Positions 15,546-23,926 of a DNA stretch of 37,536 bases are shown piece by piece (within the stretch, counting starts at the first letter, position 1; the number at the start of each line of letters is the position of its first letter). The DNA lies in the NCBI GenBank assembly GCA_947345935.1, contig CAMZZN010000023.1:1-37536 (forward strand). The letters run 5' to 3'. Below the pieces are notes generated by a model. That model was not told the origin of the DNA and did no database searches. It saw nothing but the letters and a program-made list of their open reading frames with translations. The stretch comes from an uncultured Ruminococcus sp. GTDB taxonomy: Bacteria > Bacillota > Clostridia > Oscillospirales > Ruminococcaceae. Position numbers and translations under genes: made by a program.

Positions 15546-17486
15546 TTATTTATTCTTGAGATAATGAGAAGGTTTTTTCTTACGTTTTTGTGTATACATG
15601 ATATTGTCAGCGGCATTAACAAATCGGAAAATATCTTCGCCCACCTTCGGAACATCAATAACATAACCAGTGCTGGCGCTCAGAACGAACGGATACCCTC
15701 CGGATTCGTTAATTTTTCCGATGTTTCTTTCAATGGCATGAGTCAGCGCCTCTGCGTCGCTGTCGGTGTAATCTGCAGCAAATACGATAAATTCATCGCC
15801 GCCGAAACGGCAGTATATCTCGCCGGAAACGCACGATTTTGTGAGAACGTCGGCAATATTGCAGATAGCCGCATCCCCGACGCTGTGACCGTAGGTGTCG
15901 TTTATCTTTTTGAGACCGTCAAGGTCAATGAACATAAGCATAATATTCCGCTGATTTTTTACGCATTCGCTGTAGATCTGAGATGTAGCTGTTACAAAGC
16001 CGTTACGGTTGTAGATGCCTGAAAACGTATCCTGGGCGTAGAGCTTTCCGAGACGGTCAACAGCGTACTCCAAAACGCTTAGCTTTCTGATATTTTCAAG
16101 AGAATTGCTGAGGGTAATACATAGTGTTTCAAACATGGAGTTGTGCAGGGATATCCTTGAATTGCTTATGACCATGTATCCCAGGCAGCGTTCACCGAAA
16201 TGAAGCGGAATGATATAGTAGAGCCTTCCGCTGCTCCTATCGCTGTTTTCGCCGATATCCGGTATTATATCAGCTCTGAGTATCCTGTTGGTATCATAGA
16301 ATATTCCGGATTTATAAGCAATCGGCACGAGTATTCCGTCAGTATATTTTTTGGGTATCTTTGTCGATTTTTCCTTTGGATCGATGCTGTGAGTATGTTC
16401 AGAATGAGATTTCCAGTTTTCGCAGAGACAAAAGTAGAATTCTTCTATTCCAAGTTCGCAGACGAATCCCTTAAGCCGGGCGGTGTATTCGTCAAAATCA
16501 CTGCATCCGAGCAAATCGGTAGACAGTCGGTTAATAGAAGAAATGAATTCAAGGGCATTTTCAAATCTTGTATAGTTGCGGTAATTGAGTTCTTTGACAT
16601 CGCCGATAGTCATTTTGTTCCTTCCGGAGCATCCGCAGCTTTGGGTAAAGCGTGCGGACATACTCAGGACGGTGCTTCGTTCCTGAGGAATCTTATTAAA
16701 ATGATTATAAAGAGTTTTGCAGGCGAGACGACCAGATAGTGCAAGGGGTCTGTCAACAGAGGTGAGTTCTATCTGATAATTACTTGTGTTGTAGGTATTG
16801 TCAAAGCCTGTAACGGCTATATCGTCTGGTACGAAATATCCTTCGGCAATAAGTCTTCCGACAGCGGAAGAAGCCATAGCGTCGTTGGCGCAGATTATTG
16901 CCTCAGGCATATCCTTGCCGTTAGTCAGAAATTCTTCAACGGCAGCTTTGCCGGAATGAGCTCTGAAATCGCCGTAATAGATCATGTCATTGTCAATAGC
17001 AATGCCGTTTTCGTCGAGTACTTCAAGAAATGCACCGAGACGGTCTGCGCTTTCCGGATTGTCGGCAGGACCGGAAATATAGCCGAATCGTGCAAACTTA
17101 TGTACCTTGATAAGATGCTCAGCGATATTTCTCATAGCGGTCTTGTTATTGATTCCGATGTGATAGAATCCAGGGATATCATTGTCGATGCTGACAGCCG
17201 GGATGACGGCGTTCTTAATGCGTGACAGTATATCTTCAATTACGGGCTGATGTGCTATGGTGTTTGTAAGGAGTATTGCACCGTCAAAATTTCTGAAATC
17301 AGGGAGACTAAAAATATTGAATTCTCCGGAATCGTGTTTGGGATTTATCATTGCACCGCTGAATGAAACAAAAGCGGAAACTTCAAAGGAAAATTCGCTT
17401 ATAGATGCGGCAATACCGTCAAGGATAGCGCTTTGATAGCTTTGATTGATCTCTTCTATAATAAGAGCGATTTTGTAGCTTTTCAT
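15546..17486 (-). CDS. Diguanylate cyclase with a LacI-type sugar-binding sensor domain
   Basis: 646 residues counted from ATG 17486, which has AAAGGA at about ten bases; an ATG four codons earlier abuts that site. Residues 1-290 are a LacI/periplasmic-binding-like sensor (YKIALIIEEINQSYQSAILD, HKFARFGYISGP, PEAIICANDAMASSAVG, DIAVTGFDNT) without the LacI helix-turn-helix and without signal peptide or membrane span, so a cytosolic ligand is likely. A middle GAF-like region follows. The C-terminus is a GGDEF domain with CRFGGDEF (about 560-567) and the upstream FIDLDGLKKINDTYGH motif. The residues before GGDEF lack the RxxD inhibitory site. It should make cyclic di-GMP in response to a small ligand. 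Confidence 0.9.
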   Translation of the reverse strand: MKSYKIALIIEEINQSYQSAILDGIAASISEFSFEVSAFVSFSGAMINPKHDSGEFNIFSLPDFRNFDGAILLTNTIAHQPVIEDILSRIKNAVIPAVSIDNDIPGFYHIGINNKTAMRNIAEHLIKVHKFARFGYISGPADNPESADRLGAFLEVLDENGIAIDNDMIYYGDFRAHSGKAAVEEFLTNGKDMPEAIICANDAMASSAVGRLIAEGYFVPDDIAVTGFDNTYNTSNYQIELTSVDRPLALSGRLACKTLYNHFNKIPQERSTVLSMSARFTQSCGCSGRNKMTIGDVKELNYRNYTRFENALEFISSINRLSTDLLGCSDFDEYTARLKGFVCELGIEEFYFCLCENWKSHSEHTHSIDPKEKSTKIPKKYTDGILVPIAYKSGIFYDTNRILRADIIPDIGENSDRSSGRLYYIIPLHFGERCLGYMVISNSRISLHNSMFETLCITLSNSLENIRKLSVLEYAVDRLGKLYAQDTFSGIYNRNGFVTATSQIYSECVKNQRNIMLMFIDLDGLKKINDTYGHSVGDAAICNIADVLTKSCVSGEIYCRFGGDEFIVFAADYTDSDAEALTHAIERNIGKINESGGYPFVLSASTGYVIDVPKVGEDIFRFVNAADNIMYTQKRKKKPSHYLKNK

Positions 17487-17605
17487 CTGATCCGTCATTC
17501 CTTTGCGGTAAAATAAGGTAATATTTCCGACTGAGCTGTCATTCTCAAGGGATTTATCTCTTGTAAGCTGGCAGTGCAGGCGAAATAAATCATATGCTTA
17601 TATAT

Positions 17606-17634
17606 ATTATACAAGAATTTTAGAAAAAAATCAA
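17606..17634 (-). promoter_or_regulatory. Promoter of the LacI-GGDEF gene
   Basis: On the reverse strand TTGATT (17634-17629) and TATAAT (17611-17606) lie 17 bp apart, about 110 bases before the start codon. Confidence 0.75.
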
Positions 17635-17780
17635 TAGTTTTTTATAATAAATTTCTTTGTTATTATTAATTTTTTGTTAATACATACTGGCGGAGAGATG
17701 TTCCAGGGTATTGGTATTAGAAGAAAAAATGCAGAAATCAGTAATAAAATGTATCACAATGACGAAAATTCGGCGGCTTA

Positions 17781-17808
17781 TTGACAAATTCAGAAAAAAT
17801 GGTATAAT
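17781..17808 (+). promoter_or_regulatory. Promoter of the pyrophosphatase-PRPP synthetase pair
   Basis: TTGACA (17781-17786) and TATAAT (17803-17808), 16-bp spacing, with TGG before the -10. The 384-base gap 17499-17882 holds this and the divergent GGDEF promoter; nothing else was recognised. Confidence 0.85.
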
Positions 17809-17882
17809 TGTAAAAGGAGTTATTTATAAATAACAAGGACAGCTCCGGCTGCGGCGCTGCCATGAGAATCGGAGGAATTTAT

Positions 17883-18413
17883 ATGAACATCTGGCACAAG
17901 ATAAGTCCGAAAAGGATCAGTCCGGATCATTTTTATGCGGTCATTGAGATCGGTAAGGGCAGTAAGATCAAGTATGAACTGGATAAGGAGACCGGTCTTA
18001 TAAAAATGGACAGGATACTGCATACATCCACTCATTATCCGGCAAATTACGGTTTTATTCCACGCACCTACTCTGACGACAACGATCCCCTTGACGTTCT
18101 TGTGCTCTGTTCGGAAAAGCTTATTCCGCTTACTTTGGTCAGATGCTATCCTATCGGCGTTATAAGAATGCTGGATAACGATCACAGGGACGACAAGATA
18201 ATTGCTATTCCCTTTGACGATCCAAATTATAATATGTATACCGATATTTCAGAGCTGCCCAAGCACATTTTTGACGAAATGACGCATTTCTTTACCGTTT
18301 ATAAAGAGCTTGAAAACAAGACTACAGCGGTAAACGAAATCGACCATGCGGACGTGGCAAAGCAGATTATAGCACAGGATATCGAATCCTATATTCAGAA
18401 TTTCTGTAAGTAA
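17883..18413 (+). CDS. ppa: Inorganic pyrophosphatase, family I
   Basis: 176 residues. GGAGG (17871-17875) selects ATG 17883 over the in-frame ATG at 17862. The cytosolic enzyme splits PPi to phosphate with Mg2+. The signature [11 protein letters not shown] carries the metal-binding Asp residues, with the upstream YELDKETG substrate strand, [10 protein letters not shown] and the DDKIIAIP segment. Length matches bacterial family I enzymes. It abuts the PRPP synthetase gene (stop TAA directly followed by ATG). That a cell with a PPi-type phosphofructokinase also keeps a soluble pyrophosphatase suggests regulated PPi use. Confidence 0.93.
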   Translation: MNIWHKISPKRISPDHFYAVIEIGKGSKIKYELDKETGLIKMDRILHTSTHYPANYGFIPRTYSDDNDPLDVLVLCSEKLIPLTLVRCYPIGVIRMLDNDHRDDKIIAIPFDDPNYNMYTDISELPKHIFDEMTHFFTVYKELENKTTAVNEIDHADVAKQIIAQDIESYIQNFCK

Positions 18414-19604
18414 ATGAAAGGAGTATCGCACAGAATTGCTATGTGCGAAAATAATTTTATGACAGCTTCAAGCGAAATTTTATTTGGACGTGAATCAACA
18501 GTTGCGCCTATAGGCATTATCGCCATGAACAGCGTCACGGAACTTGGCGGCAAGATCAATAAATACCTCGTTGAGTGGGCACGTAACGGCGGAGTCGATG
18601 TTGATTCTTTCCTTCTGGAGAGTGAGTGTCCCCGTTTTTCCTCAGGTGACGGAAAGGGACTTATCAAGTCTACTGTAAGAGGAATGGATCTTTTTATAAT
18701 TATCGACGTAGGAAACTATAACATCAAATATGACTATTTCGGTATGAAAAACGCAATGTCTCCCGACGATCATTTCCAGGATCTCAAGAGAATCATCCAG
18801 GCAGCCAGCGGCAAGGCACACAGGATAAACGTTATAATGCCGATCCTTTACGGCGGCAGACAGCACAGAAGAAGCTACCGTGAATCCCTCGACTGCGCAT
18901 TTGCACTTCAGGAACTTGAGGCTATGGGTGTGTCGAATCTTGTTACCTTCGACGCTCACGACCCTCGTGTCCAGAACGCTGTTCCGCTTATGGGATTTGA
19001 TAACGTTATGCCTACATATCAGGTGCTCAAAACCATGCTTCGTGAAATCAAGGATATTAACTATTCTAAGGACAAGTTCATGGTCGTAAGCCCCGACGAA
19101 GGAGCTCTCAACAGAAATATGTATTACGCCTCCGTTCTCGGCGTTGAAATGGGTATGTTCTACAAGCGGCGTGACTACTCAACCATTGTAAACGGAAGAA
19201 ATCCTATCGTTGCTCACGAGTATCTTGGCAATCCCGTTGAGGGCAAGGATATATTTGTCTCCGACGACATTATTTCATCAGGTGAATCAATGCTTGACCT
19301 TGCCTATGAACTGAAGAAAAAGAAAGCGGGAAGAATATTCGCTTATGCCACATACGCTATTTTTACTAATGGTCTTGAAAAGTTTGACAAAGCTTATAAG
19401 GACGGTATAATTGACGGCGTATTTGGTACGAATCTTACATACAGAACTCCTGAGCTTCTCAGCAGAGAATGGTTTCACGAGGTGGATGTTTCTAAGTATA
19501 TCGCTTACTTTATAGAGGCAATTAACCACGATGTTTCTATCAGCAAGATCATTGATCCTCATGAAAAAATCGAAAATCTGCTTAAAAGTTACGGCATGAA
19601 GTAA
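18414..19604 (+). CDS. prs: Ribose-phosphate pyrophosphokinase (PRPP synthetase), long form
   Basis: 396 residues, longer than the usual 310-320. The enzyme makes PRPP from ribose 5-phosphate and ATP for nucleotides, His and Trp. Recognisable are MPILYGGRQHRRS, VTFDAHDPRVQNAVP, VVSPDEGALNRN and the PRPP loop VSDDIISSGESMLDLA. The extra length lies in the N-terminal segment and inserts, as in a clostridial subgroup. The start is uncertain: ATG 18414 directly follows the pyrophosphatase stop and would rely on coupling, while AAAGGAG (18416-18422) is inside the frame and ATG 18441 is 18 bases after it. Confidence 0.9.
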   Translation: MKGVSHRIAMCENNFMTASSEILFGRESTVAPIGIIAMNSVTELGGKINKYLVEWARNGGVDVDSFLLESECPRFSSGDGKGLIKSTVRGMDLFIIIDVGNYNIKYDYFGMKNAMSPDDHFQDLKRIIQAASGKAHRINVIMPILYGGRQHRRSYRESLDCAFALQELEAMGVSNLVTFDAHDPRVQNAVPLMGFDNVMPTYQVLKTMLREIKDINYSKDKFMVVSPDEGALNRNMYYASVLGVEMGMFYKRRDYSTIVNGRNPIVAHEYLGNPVEGKDIFVSDDIISSGESMLDLAYELKKKKAGRIFAYATYAIFTNGLEKFDKAYKDGIIDGVFGTNLTYRTPELLSREWFHEVDVSKYIAYFIEAINHDVSISKIIDPHEKIENLLKSYGMK

Positions 19605-19654
19605 GAGCCTATTAATACAGGTTCTAAGAATTAATTAAAAAACAGAGTCAAATA

Positions 19655-19687
19655 CAACGCCGCACGATTTTTGTGCGGCGTTGCTTT
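19655..19687 (+). terminator. Terminator after the PRPP synthetase gene
   Basis: CAACGCCGCAC (19655-19665) pairs with GTGCGGCGTTG (19673-19683), loop GATTTTT, then CTTTT. Confidence 0.92.
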
Positions 19688-19690
19688 TAT

Positions 19691-19727
19691 ACTAAACGCT
19701 ATTGCATGATTTGTAATAGTGTTTAGT
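19691..19727. other. 16-bp imperfect palindrome upstream of the ABC gene
   Basis: ACTAAACGCTATTGCA (19691-19706) and TGTAATAGTGTTTAGT (19712-19727) differ only at two positions that would be G-U pairs in RNA. It could be an operator or a second hairpin of the terminator just before. Confidence 0.5.
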
Positions 19728-19762
19728 ATATGTGAAAGCATTGTTAAATATTTACAAATCCA

Positions 19763-19791
19763 TTGACAATTATTCGTCAAAGTGCTATAAT
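19763..19791 (+). promoter_or_regulatory. Promoter of the ABC transporter gene with an overlapping dyad
   Basis: TTGACA (19763-19768) and TATAAT (19786-19791), 17-bp spacing. TTGAC (19763-19767) and GTCAA (19776-19780) form an inverted repeat across the -35 that could bind a repressor. Confidence 0.75.
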
Positions 19792-19826
19792 GAATTATAT
19801 TTATTTTTTTAGAAAGGACTGTATTA

Positions 19827-22781
19827 ATGCTTCAGCTTAAAGAAATTGTAAAGGAGTATGGCGGCGGCGAAAACAAAGTCACAGCTCTGAACGGCGTTAA
19901 CATTAGTTTCCGTGAAAATGAATTCGTAGCAATTCTCGGTCATTCCGGCTGCGGAAAAACGACTATGCTCAATATTATCGGAGGTCTTGACCACTACACA
20001 TCCGGCGATCTGATAATCAACGGCATATCTACAAGAAAGTACAAGGACAGAGACTGGGACGCATACCGCAATCACTCGATCGGTTTTATTTTTCAGAGTT
20101 ATAATCTGATTCCCCATCAAAGCGTTCTTGCAAATGTTGAGCTTGCTCTCACAATATCCGGAGTTTCCAAGTCAGAGCGCAGAAAGCGTGCAAAGGAAGC
20201 TCTTGAAAAGGTGGGACTCGGAAATCAGCTTCATAAAAGACCTAATCAGATGTCGGGCGGTCAGATGCAGCGTGTGGCTATCGCACGTGCTCTTATCAAT
20301 AATCCTGATATTTTGCTTGCCGATGAGCCTACGGGCGCTCTTGACAGTGAAACCAGCATTCAGGTAATGGAGCTGCTTAAAGAAATCGCAAAAGATAAGC
20401 TTGTTATTATGGTAACTCATAATCCGGAGCTTGCCGAGCAGTACGCTACAAGAATCGTCAGGATAAAGGACGGAAGTCTTACAGACGACAGCGATCCCTT
20501 TGAACCGAAGGAGATCAAAGAACCTGAAGAAGGAAAAAAACGCCGTGTTTCAATGTCGTTTCTTACAGCAGTTTCACTTTCTCTCAACAACTTAATGACA
20601 AAAAAGGGACGTACTATTCTTACTGCATTTGCCGGTTCGATAGGTATAATCGGAATTGCTCTTATCCTGTCGCTTTCGACCGGAATCAACGACTATATCG
20701 GTCAGGTGCAGGAGGAAACGTTGTCCTCGTATCCTATACAGATCTATAAGGAGAGCGCAGATACCGAGGAGCTTATGTCCATTATGATGTCTGAACCGGA
20801 AGCAAAGGAAGGGCAGGACGACCCGGAAACAGTCTATGCAAATACGGATATCTATGAGATGTTCAATACGCTTAACAGCACTGCTCGTCAGGTCAATAAT
20901 ATGGCGAAATTCAAGGAGTTCCTTGACGACAGTCAGTACATTAAGGAGCGTTCAAACGCTGTTGCATATGGATACGACATCCAGATGCCGATATTCACCA
21001 GGGATCAGAACGGGAATATCGTTCAGTCTGATCTCACCAAGCTGTTCAATTCGCAAATGGGAACTGAGGAGGCTCAGGAGCAGCAGATGTCAATGATGGG
21101 GGCAAGCAACTCCGGCAACATGATGTCTATTCCTGTGTGGGAGGAACTTCTCCCGGCTGACGACGGAAGTTATATCAATCCGCTTCTCGAAGAACAGTAT
21201 GACGTTGTTTCCGGACGATGGCCGGAAAGCTATGATGAAGTAGTTGTTGTTCTTAATTCAAATAATCAGATTCCCGATGTCGTTACCTATGCGCTGGGTC
21301 TTAAACCGGCGGAATATATGAGAAATATCATTCTGTCCGCTATGCAGGGACAAGAAATTGCAAATTACGGTGAAACACAGTGGTCGTTTGACGAAATCAT
21401 GTCTCAGGAATTCAAGCTGATTCTTCCGTGCGAATATTATCAGAAGAAGAACGACGGAGAGGGATATAACGATCTCACCAAAAGCTCTGTCGGATTGAAT
21501 ACGCTCTTTGACGACGAATCCAGGGGAACGAACCTGAAAGTGGTCGGATTTATAAAGCCTGATCCCGATGCCACAGTGACGATGATAAACGGCTATCTTG
21601 GCTATACAAAGGGACTTACAGATTACGTTATCGAAAAAACAAATTCCAGCGAGCTTGTACAGGCTCAGGTCGCAGATACTGAAACTGATCTTATTACCGG
21701 AAAGAAGTTTAAAAGCAGCGAATACGTGGAACCTACTGATTCCGCAAAGGCAGCGGCTGCCAAAGCAAGTCTTATGAATATTGACGACAAGCAGAAAACA
21801 GAGGCTGCACGATTCCTTCTTGCCGTTCCTGCCGACGAAGAGATCGCAGAGACAACGAAGAAATATCTTGATCCTGCAAACCGTCAGGAACTTATGTCAA
21901 CCCTTAACGAATATGCGCAGTTTGACGAAACGGGCGAAGTTACGTCAACCATAGATATGCTTGCACCGCTCAGCGATGAGGAATTTGCCGGAGCTGCGCC
22001 GATTATCCTCGAAAAATTTGTTCCTACTTATATAAATATCGAAAAAAGCAAGTACTACAGCGGAATTTCTGACAAGGATATCCTTGAATTATATAATAAG
22101 ACAGAATTTTCTGACGACGCCTATATTGCGCTGTTTGACGGATATACTTCCCAGCAGACGTCGTCCTTCACGTACGAGGATAATCTTTTCATTCTTGGCT
22201 ATGCGGATGTGAATGATCCGTCCGTTATCAGAATTTATGCAAAGTCGTTTGAGGACAAAGAAGAAATTGCCGGAGAGATTTCAAGATATAACGAGGGCAA
22301 GCCGGAAGAAGATCAGATCAATTACACTGATCTGGTTGCGCTGCTTATGTCGTCTATCACCGGAATCATCAGCGGAATCTCCTATCTTCTCATTGCATTT
22401 GTCGGAATATCACTTGTGGTTTCATCTATCATGATTGGAATTATCACATATATCTCCGTTCTCGAACGTACACGTGAAATTGGAATTCTCCGTGCCATGG
22501 GCGCTTCCAAGCACGACGTAAAGACTGTGTTCAACGCAGAGACTATGCTTGTCGGACTTACTGCCGGAATTATGGGTATACTGATATCTGTTTTGCTGAC
22601 AATACCGATTAATATGGTGATCCATCATGTGACAGATCTCAACACGCTCAGGGCGCACGTTCCTGTTGCCGGAGCTGTTATCCTTGTAGTTATAAGTATG
22701 CTGCTTACCCTTATATCCGGACTTATTCCGGCGAGTGTTGCGGCAAAAAAAGACCCTGTAGAAGCGTTAAGAACAGAATAA
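19827..22781 (+). CDS. MacB/FtsX-type ABC transporter, ATPase fused to permease
   Basis: 984 residues in one chain. Residues 1-225 are the ATPase: Walker A GHSGCGKTT (38-46), signature MSGGQMQRVAIARAL (142-156), Walker B DILLADEPTG (161-170) and switch His in THNP. A first membrane helix lies near 255-285. A large outer domain (about 290-840) follows, with Met-rich and acidic stretches. The C-terminus has three FtsX helices, including SVLERTREIGILRAMGASKHD and the end LIPASVAAKKDPVEALR. This family does mechanical work on peptides, lipids or lipoproteins at the cell surface, often for antimicrobial peptide resistance. It is monocistronic and no sensor kinase lies nearby. Substrate unknown. 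Confidence 0.9.
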   Translation: MLQLKEIVKEYGGGENKVTALNGVNISFRENEFVAILGHSGCGKTTMLNIIGGLDHYTSGDLIINGISTRKYKDRDWDAYRNHSIGFIFQSYNLIPHQSVLANVELALTISGVSKSERRKRAKEALEKVGLGNQLHKRPNQMSGGQMQRVAIARALINNPDILLADEPTGALDSETSIQVMELLKEIAKDKLVIMVTHNPELAEQYATRIVRIKDGSLTDDSDPFEPKEIKEPEEGKKRRVSMSFLTAVSLSLNNLMTKKGRTILTAFAGSIGIIGIALILSLSTGINDYIGQVQEETLSSYPIQIYKESADTEELMSIMMSEPEAKEGQDDPETVYANTDIYEMFNTLNSTARQVNNMAKFKEFLDDSQYIKERSNAVAYGYDIQMPIFTRDQNGNIVQSDLTKLFNSQMGTEEAQEQQMSMMGASNSGNMMSIPVWEELLPADDGSYINPLLEEQYDVVSGRWPESYDEVVVVLNSNNQIPDVVTYALGLKPAEYMRNIILSAMQGQEIANYGETQWSFDEIMSQEFKLILPCEYYQKKNDGEGYNDLTKSSVGLNTLFDDESRGTNLKVVGFIKPDPDATVTMINGYLGYTKGLTDYVIEKTNSSELVQAQVADTETDLITGKKFKSSEYVEPTDSAKAAAAKASLMNIDDKQKTEAARFLLAVPADEEIAETTKKYLDPANRQELMSTLNEYAQFDETGEVTSTIDMLAPLSDEEFAGAAPIILEKFVPTYINIEKSKYYSGISDKDILELYNKTEFSDDAYIALFDGYTSQQTSSFTYEDNLFILGYADVNDPSVIRIYAKSFEDKEEIAGEISRYNEGKPEEDQINYTDLVALLMSSITGIISGISYLLIAFVGISLVVSSIMIGIITYISVLERTREIGILRAMGASKHDVKTVFNAETMLVGLTAGIMGILISVLLTIPINMVIHHVTDLNTLRAHVPVAGAVILVVISMLLTLISGLIPASVAAKKDPVEALRTE

Positions 22782-22814
22782 GCCGGGTTACTTTGTAGTT
22801 AAATATTATGATAT

Positions 22815-22840
22815 GGGCTGCCTCTATAAAGAGGCAGCCC
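22815..22840. terminator. Hairpin between the ABC gene and the convergent DUF1284 gene
   Basis: GGGCTGCCTC (22815-22824) and GAGGCAGCCC (22831-22840) form a perfect 10-bp GC-rich stem with loop TATAAA. Flanks are AT-rich without a clean T-run. Confidence 0.75.
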
Positions 22841-22880
22841 AATTAATTATATAAGATTTACAAGAGTGATATTTTTTGCT

Positions 22881-23264
22881 TTACTCAGCATTAAAGCTGC
22901 ACAGCGAGTCCCATTGGCAGTTTCCACATATCGTCCTGCGATGTCCGGTGTTTATAATTTTTTCGTATATCAGCTTTCTGAAATCCTTCCAGTAAATGAT
23001 ATCATCTGTATGTAGATCACAGAACGCTGAAACAGCCTTGTCGTATTCAAGAACTTTTTCATTGGAGCTGCATATACCGTTATGGCAGTGAGGACAGTTC
23101 CGGCAGATAATATCTGATCCGTTCACCAGAGTTATCATTGGATTTTCCAATTCGAGATGACTGATAACAGCAGTCATATTTTCAGTAAAATCAGGACTGT
23201 ATCCTTTTCCCACAAAGAATGCAATGCATAGCCCGTGGTGAGGTCTGAGGCTATATTCCTGCAT
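22881..23264 (-). CDS. DUF1284 cysteine-rich protein
   Basis: 127 residues. AAAGGA before ATG 23264 sets the start; a GTG six codons earlier overlaps it. The N-terminal LRPHHGLCIAFFVGKGYS is the hallmark of DUF1284. Cys residues cluster as CRNCPHCHNGIC and CGNCQWDSLC, suggesting an iron-sulfur or zinc site. The gene overlaps the end of bioY by 14 bases, so the two are translationally coupled. Its function is unknown; the coupling hints at a role near biotin uptake or use. Confidence 0.85.
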   Translation of the reverse strand: MQEYSLRPHHGLCIAFFVGKGYSPDFTENMTAVISHLELENPMITLVNGSDIICRNCPHCHNGICSSNEKVLEYDKAVSAFCDLHTDDIIYWKDFRKLIYEKIINTGHRRTICGNCQWDSLCSFNAE

Positions 23265-23808
23265 ATTTTTTGATCCTTTCACTGATTATCACGGCGAGAG
23301 CCAGCTTGACAAGGTCGGGGATAACAAATGGAACAACGCACCATTTCAGCGCCTGGCTGATAGTTACAGCAACTGTTTTGTCAGTGTAGACAAGAATAAA
23401 CCAGGCTGTTCCAAAAACATACATGACGGCGATTCCGATTATCATTGCTGCGATACGTACGGATATGTGCCTGACGGGAAGTTTTTCTGCTACCCAATAA
23501 ATCAGTGTTATGAAAATAAATCCGAGCATATATCCTCCGGTAGTGCCGAGAATGATGCCGATGCCGCCGGAAGGTCCTGCAAATACAGGCACTCCTACAG
23601 CTCCGATGAGCAGATAGGCGATTACTGCAAACAGACTGTTTCTGCCGCCCAGGAGAGAAACGGCGCAGAAAACGGCGAACGTCTGGAGCGTAAATGGAAC
23701 GACGGACGGAATGGATATCCACGAGCAGACCGCCATAAGTGCGACCATCATTGCAGTGAGAACGATTTCTCGTGTTGTGAATTTGCTTTTTTTGACAGCT
23801 TGTGACAT
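23251..23808 (-). CDS. bioY: Biotin transporter BioY (ECF substrate-binding subunit)
   Basis: 185 residues with about six membrane helices. ATG 23808 follows AAAGGAG (23815-23821). The conserved BioY features are ISIPSVVPFTLQTFAVFCAV, GAVGVPVFAGPSGGIGIILG and TGGYMLGF. It binds biotin at the membrane and works with the shared ECF energising module, which is not in this window. Need for biotin fits the biotin-dependent decarboxylase upstream. Two inverted repeats control its promoter region (see 23830-23871 and 23895-23926). Confidence 0.95.
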   Translation of the reverse strand: MSQAVKKSKFTTREIVLTAMMVALMAVCSWISIPSVVPFTLQTFAVFCAVSLLGGRNSLFAVIAYLLIGAVGVPVFAGPSGGIGIILGTTGGYMLGFIFITLIYWVAEKLPVRHISVRIAAMIIGIAVMYVFGTAWFILVYTDKTVAVTISQALKWCVVPFVIPDLVKLALAVIISERIKKYAGI

Positions 23809-23829
23809 AAATAACTCCTTTCAGAATTT

Positions 23830-23871
23830 AAACTTGCACCAGTATGTATAACGTTTTTCTGGTACAGGTTT
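23830..23871. promoter_or_regulatory. Inverted repeat across the bioY transcription start
   Basis: AAACTTGCACCAG (23830-23842) and CTGGTACAGGTTT (23859-23871) match as 13-bp arms with two mismatches and a 16-base spacer. It sits immediately downstream of the bioY -10, where a repressor would block transcription. Confidence 0.65.
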
Positions 23872-23872
23872 A

Positions 23873-23901
23873 ATTATATCACAGTTAAGTTTTTTTGTCA
23901 A
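23873..23901 (-). promoter_or_regulatory. bioY promoter
   Basis: On the reverse strand TTGACA (23901-23896) and TATAAT (23878-23873), 17-bp spacing. The -35 overlaps the last codons of the upstream MocR-like gene. Confidence 0.85.
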
Positions 23902-23926
23902 CCATTTTTAGGGATTTGGTTGACGG
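23895..23926. promoter_or_regulatory. BirA-like operator over the bioY -35
   Basis: TTGTCAACC, 14 bases, then GGTTGACGG. The arms GTCAACC (23897-23903) and GGTTGAC (23918-23924) are perfect. This agrees with the known biotin repressor pattern TTGTnAACC-N14-16-GGTTnACAA, and the site covers the -35. Confidence 0.7.
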
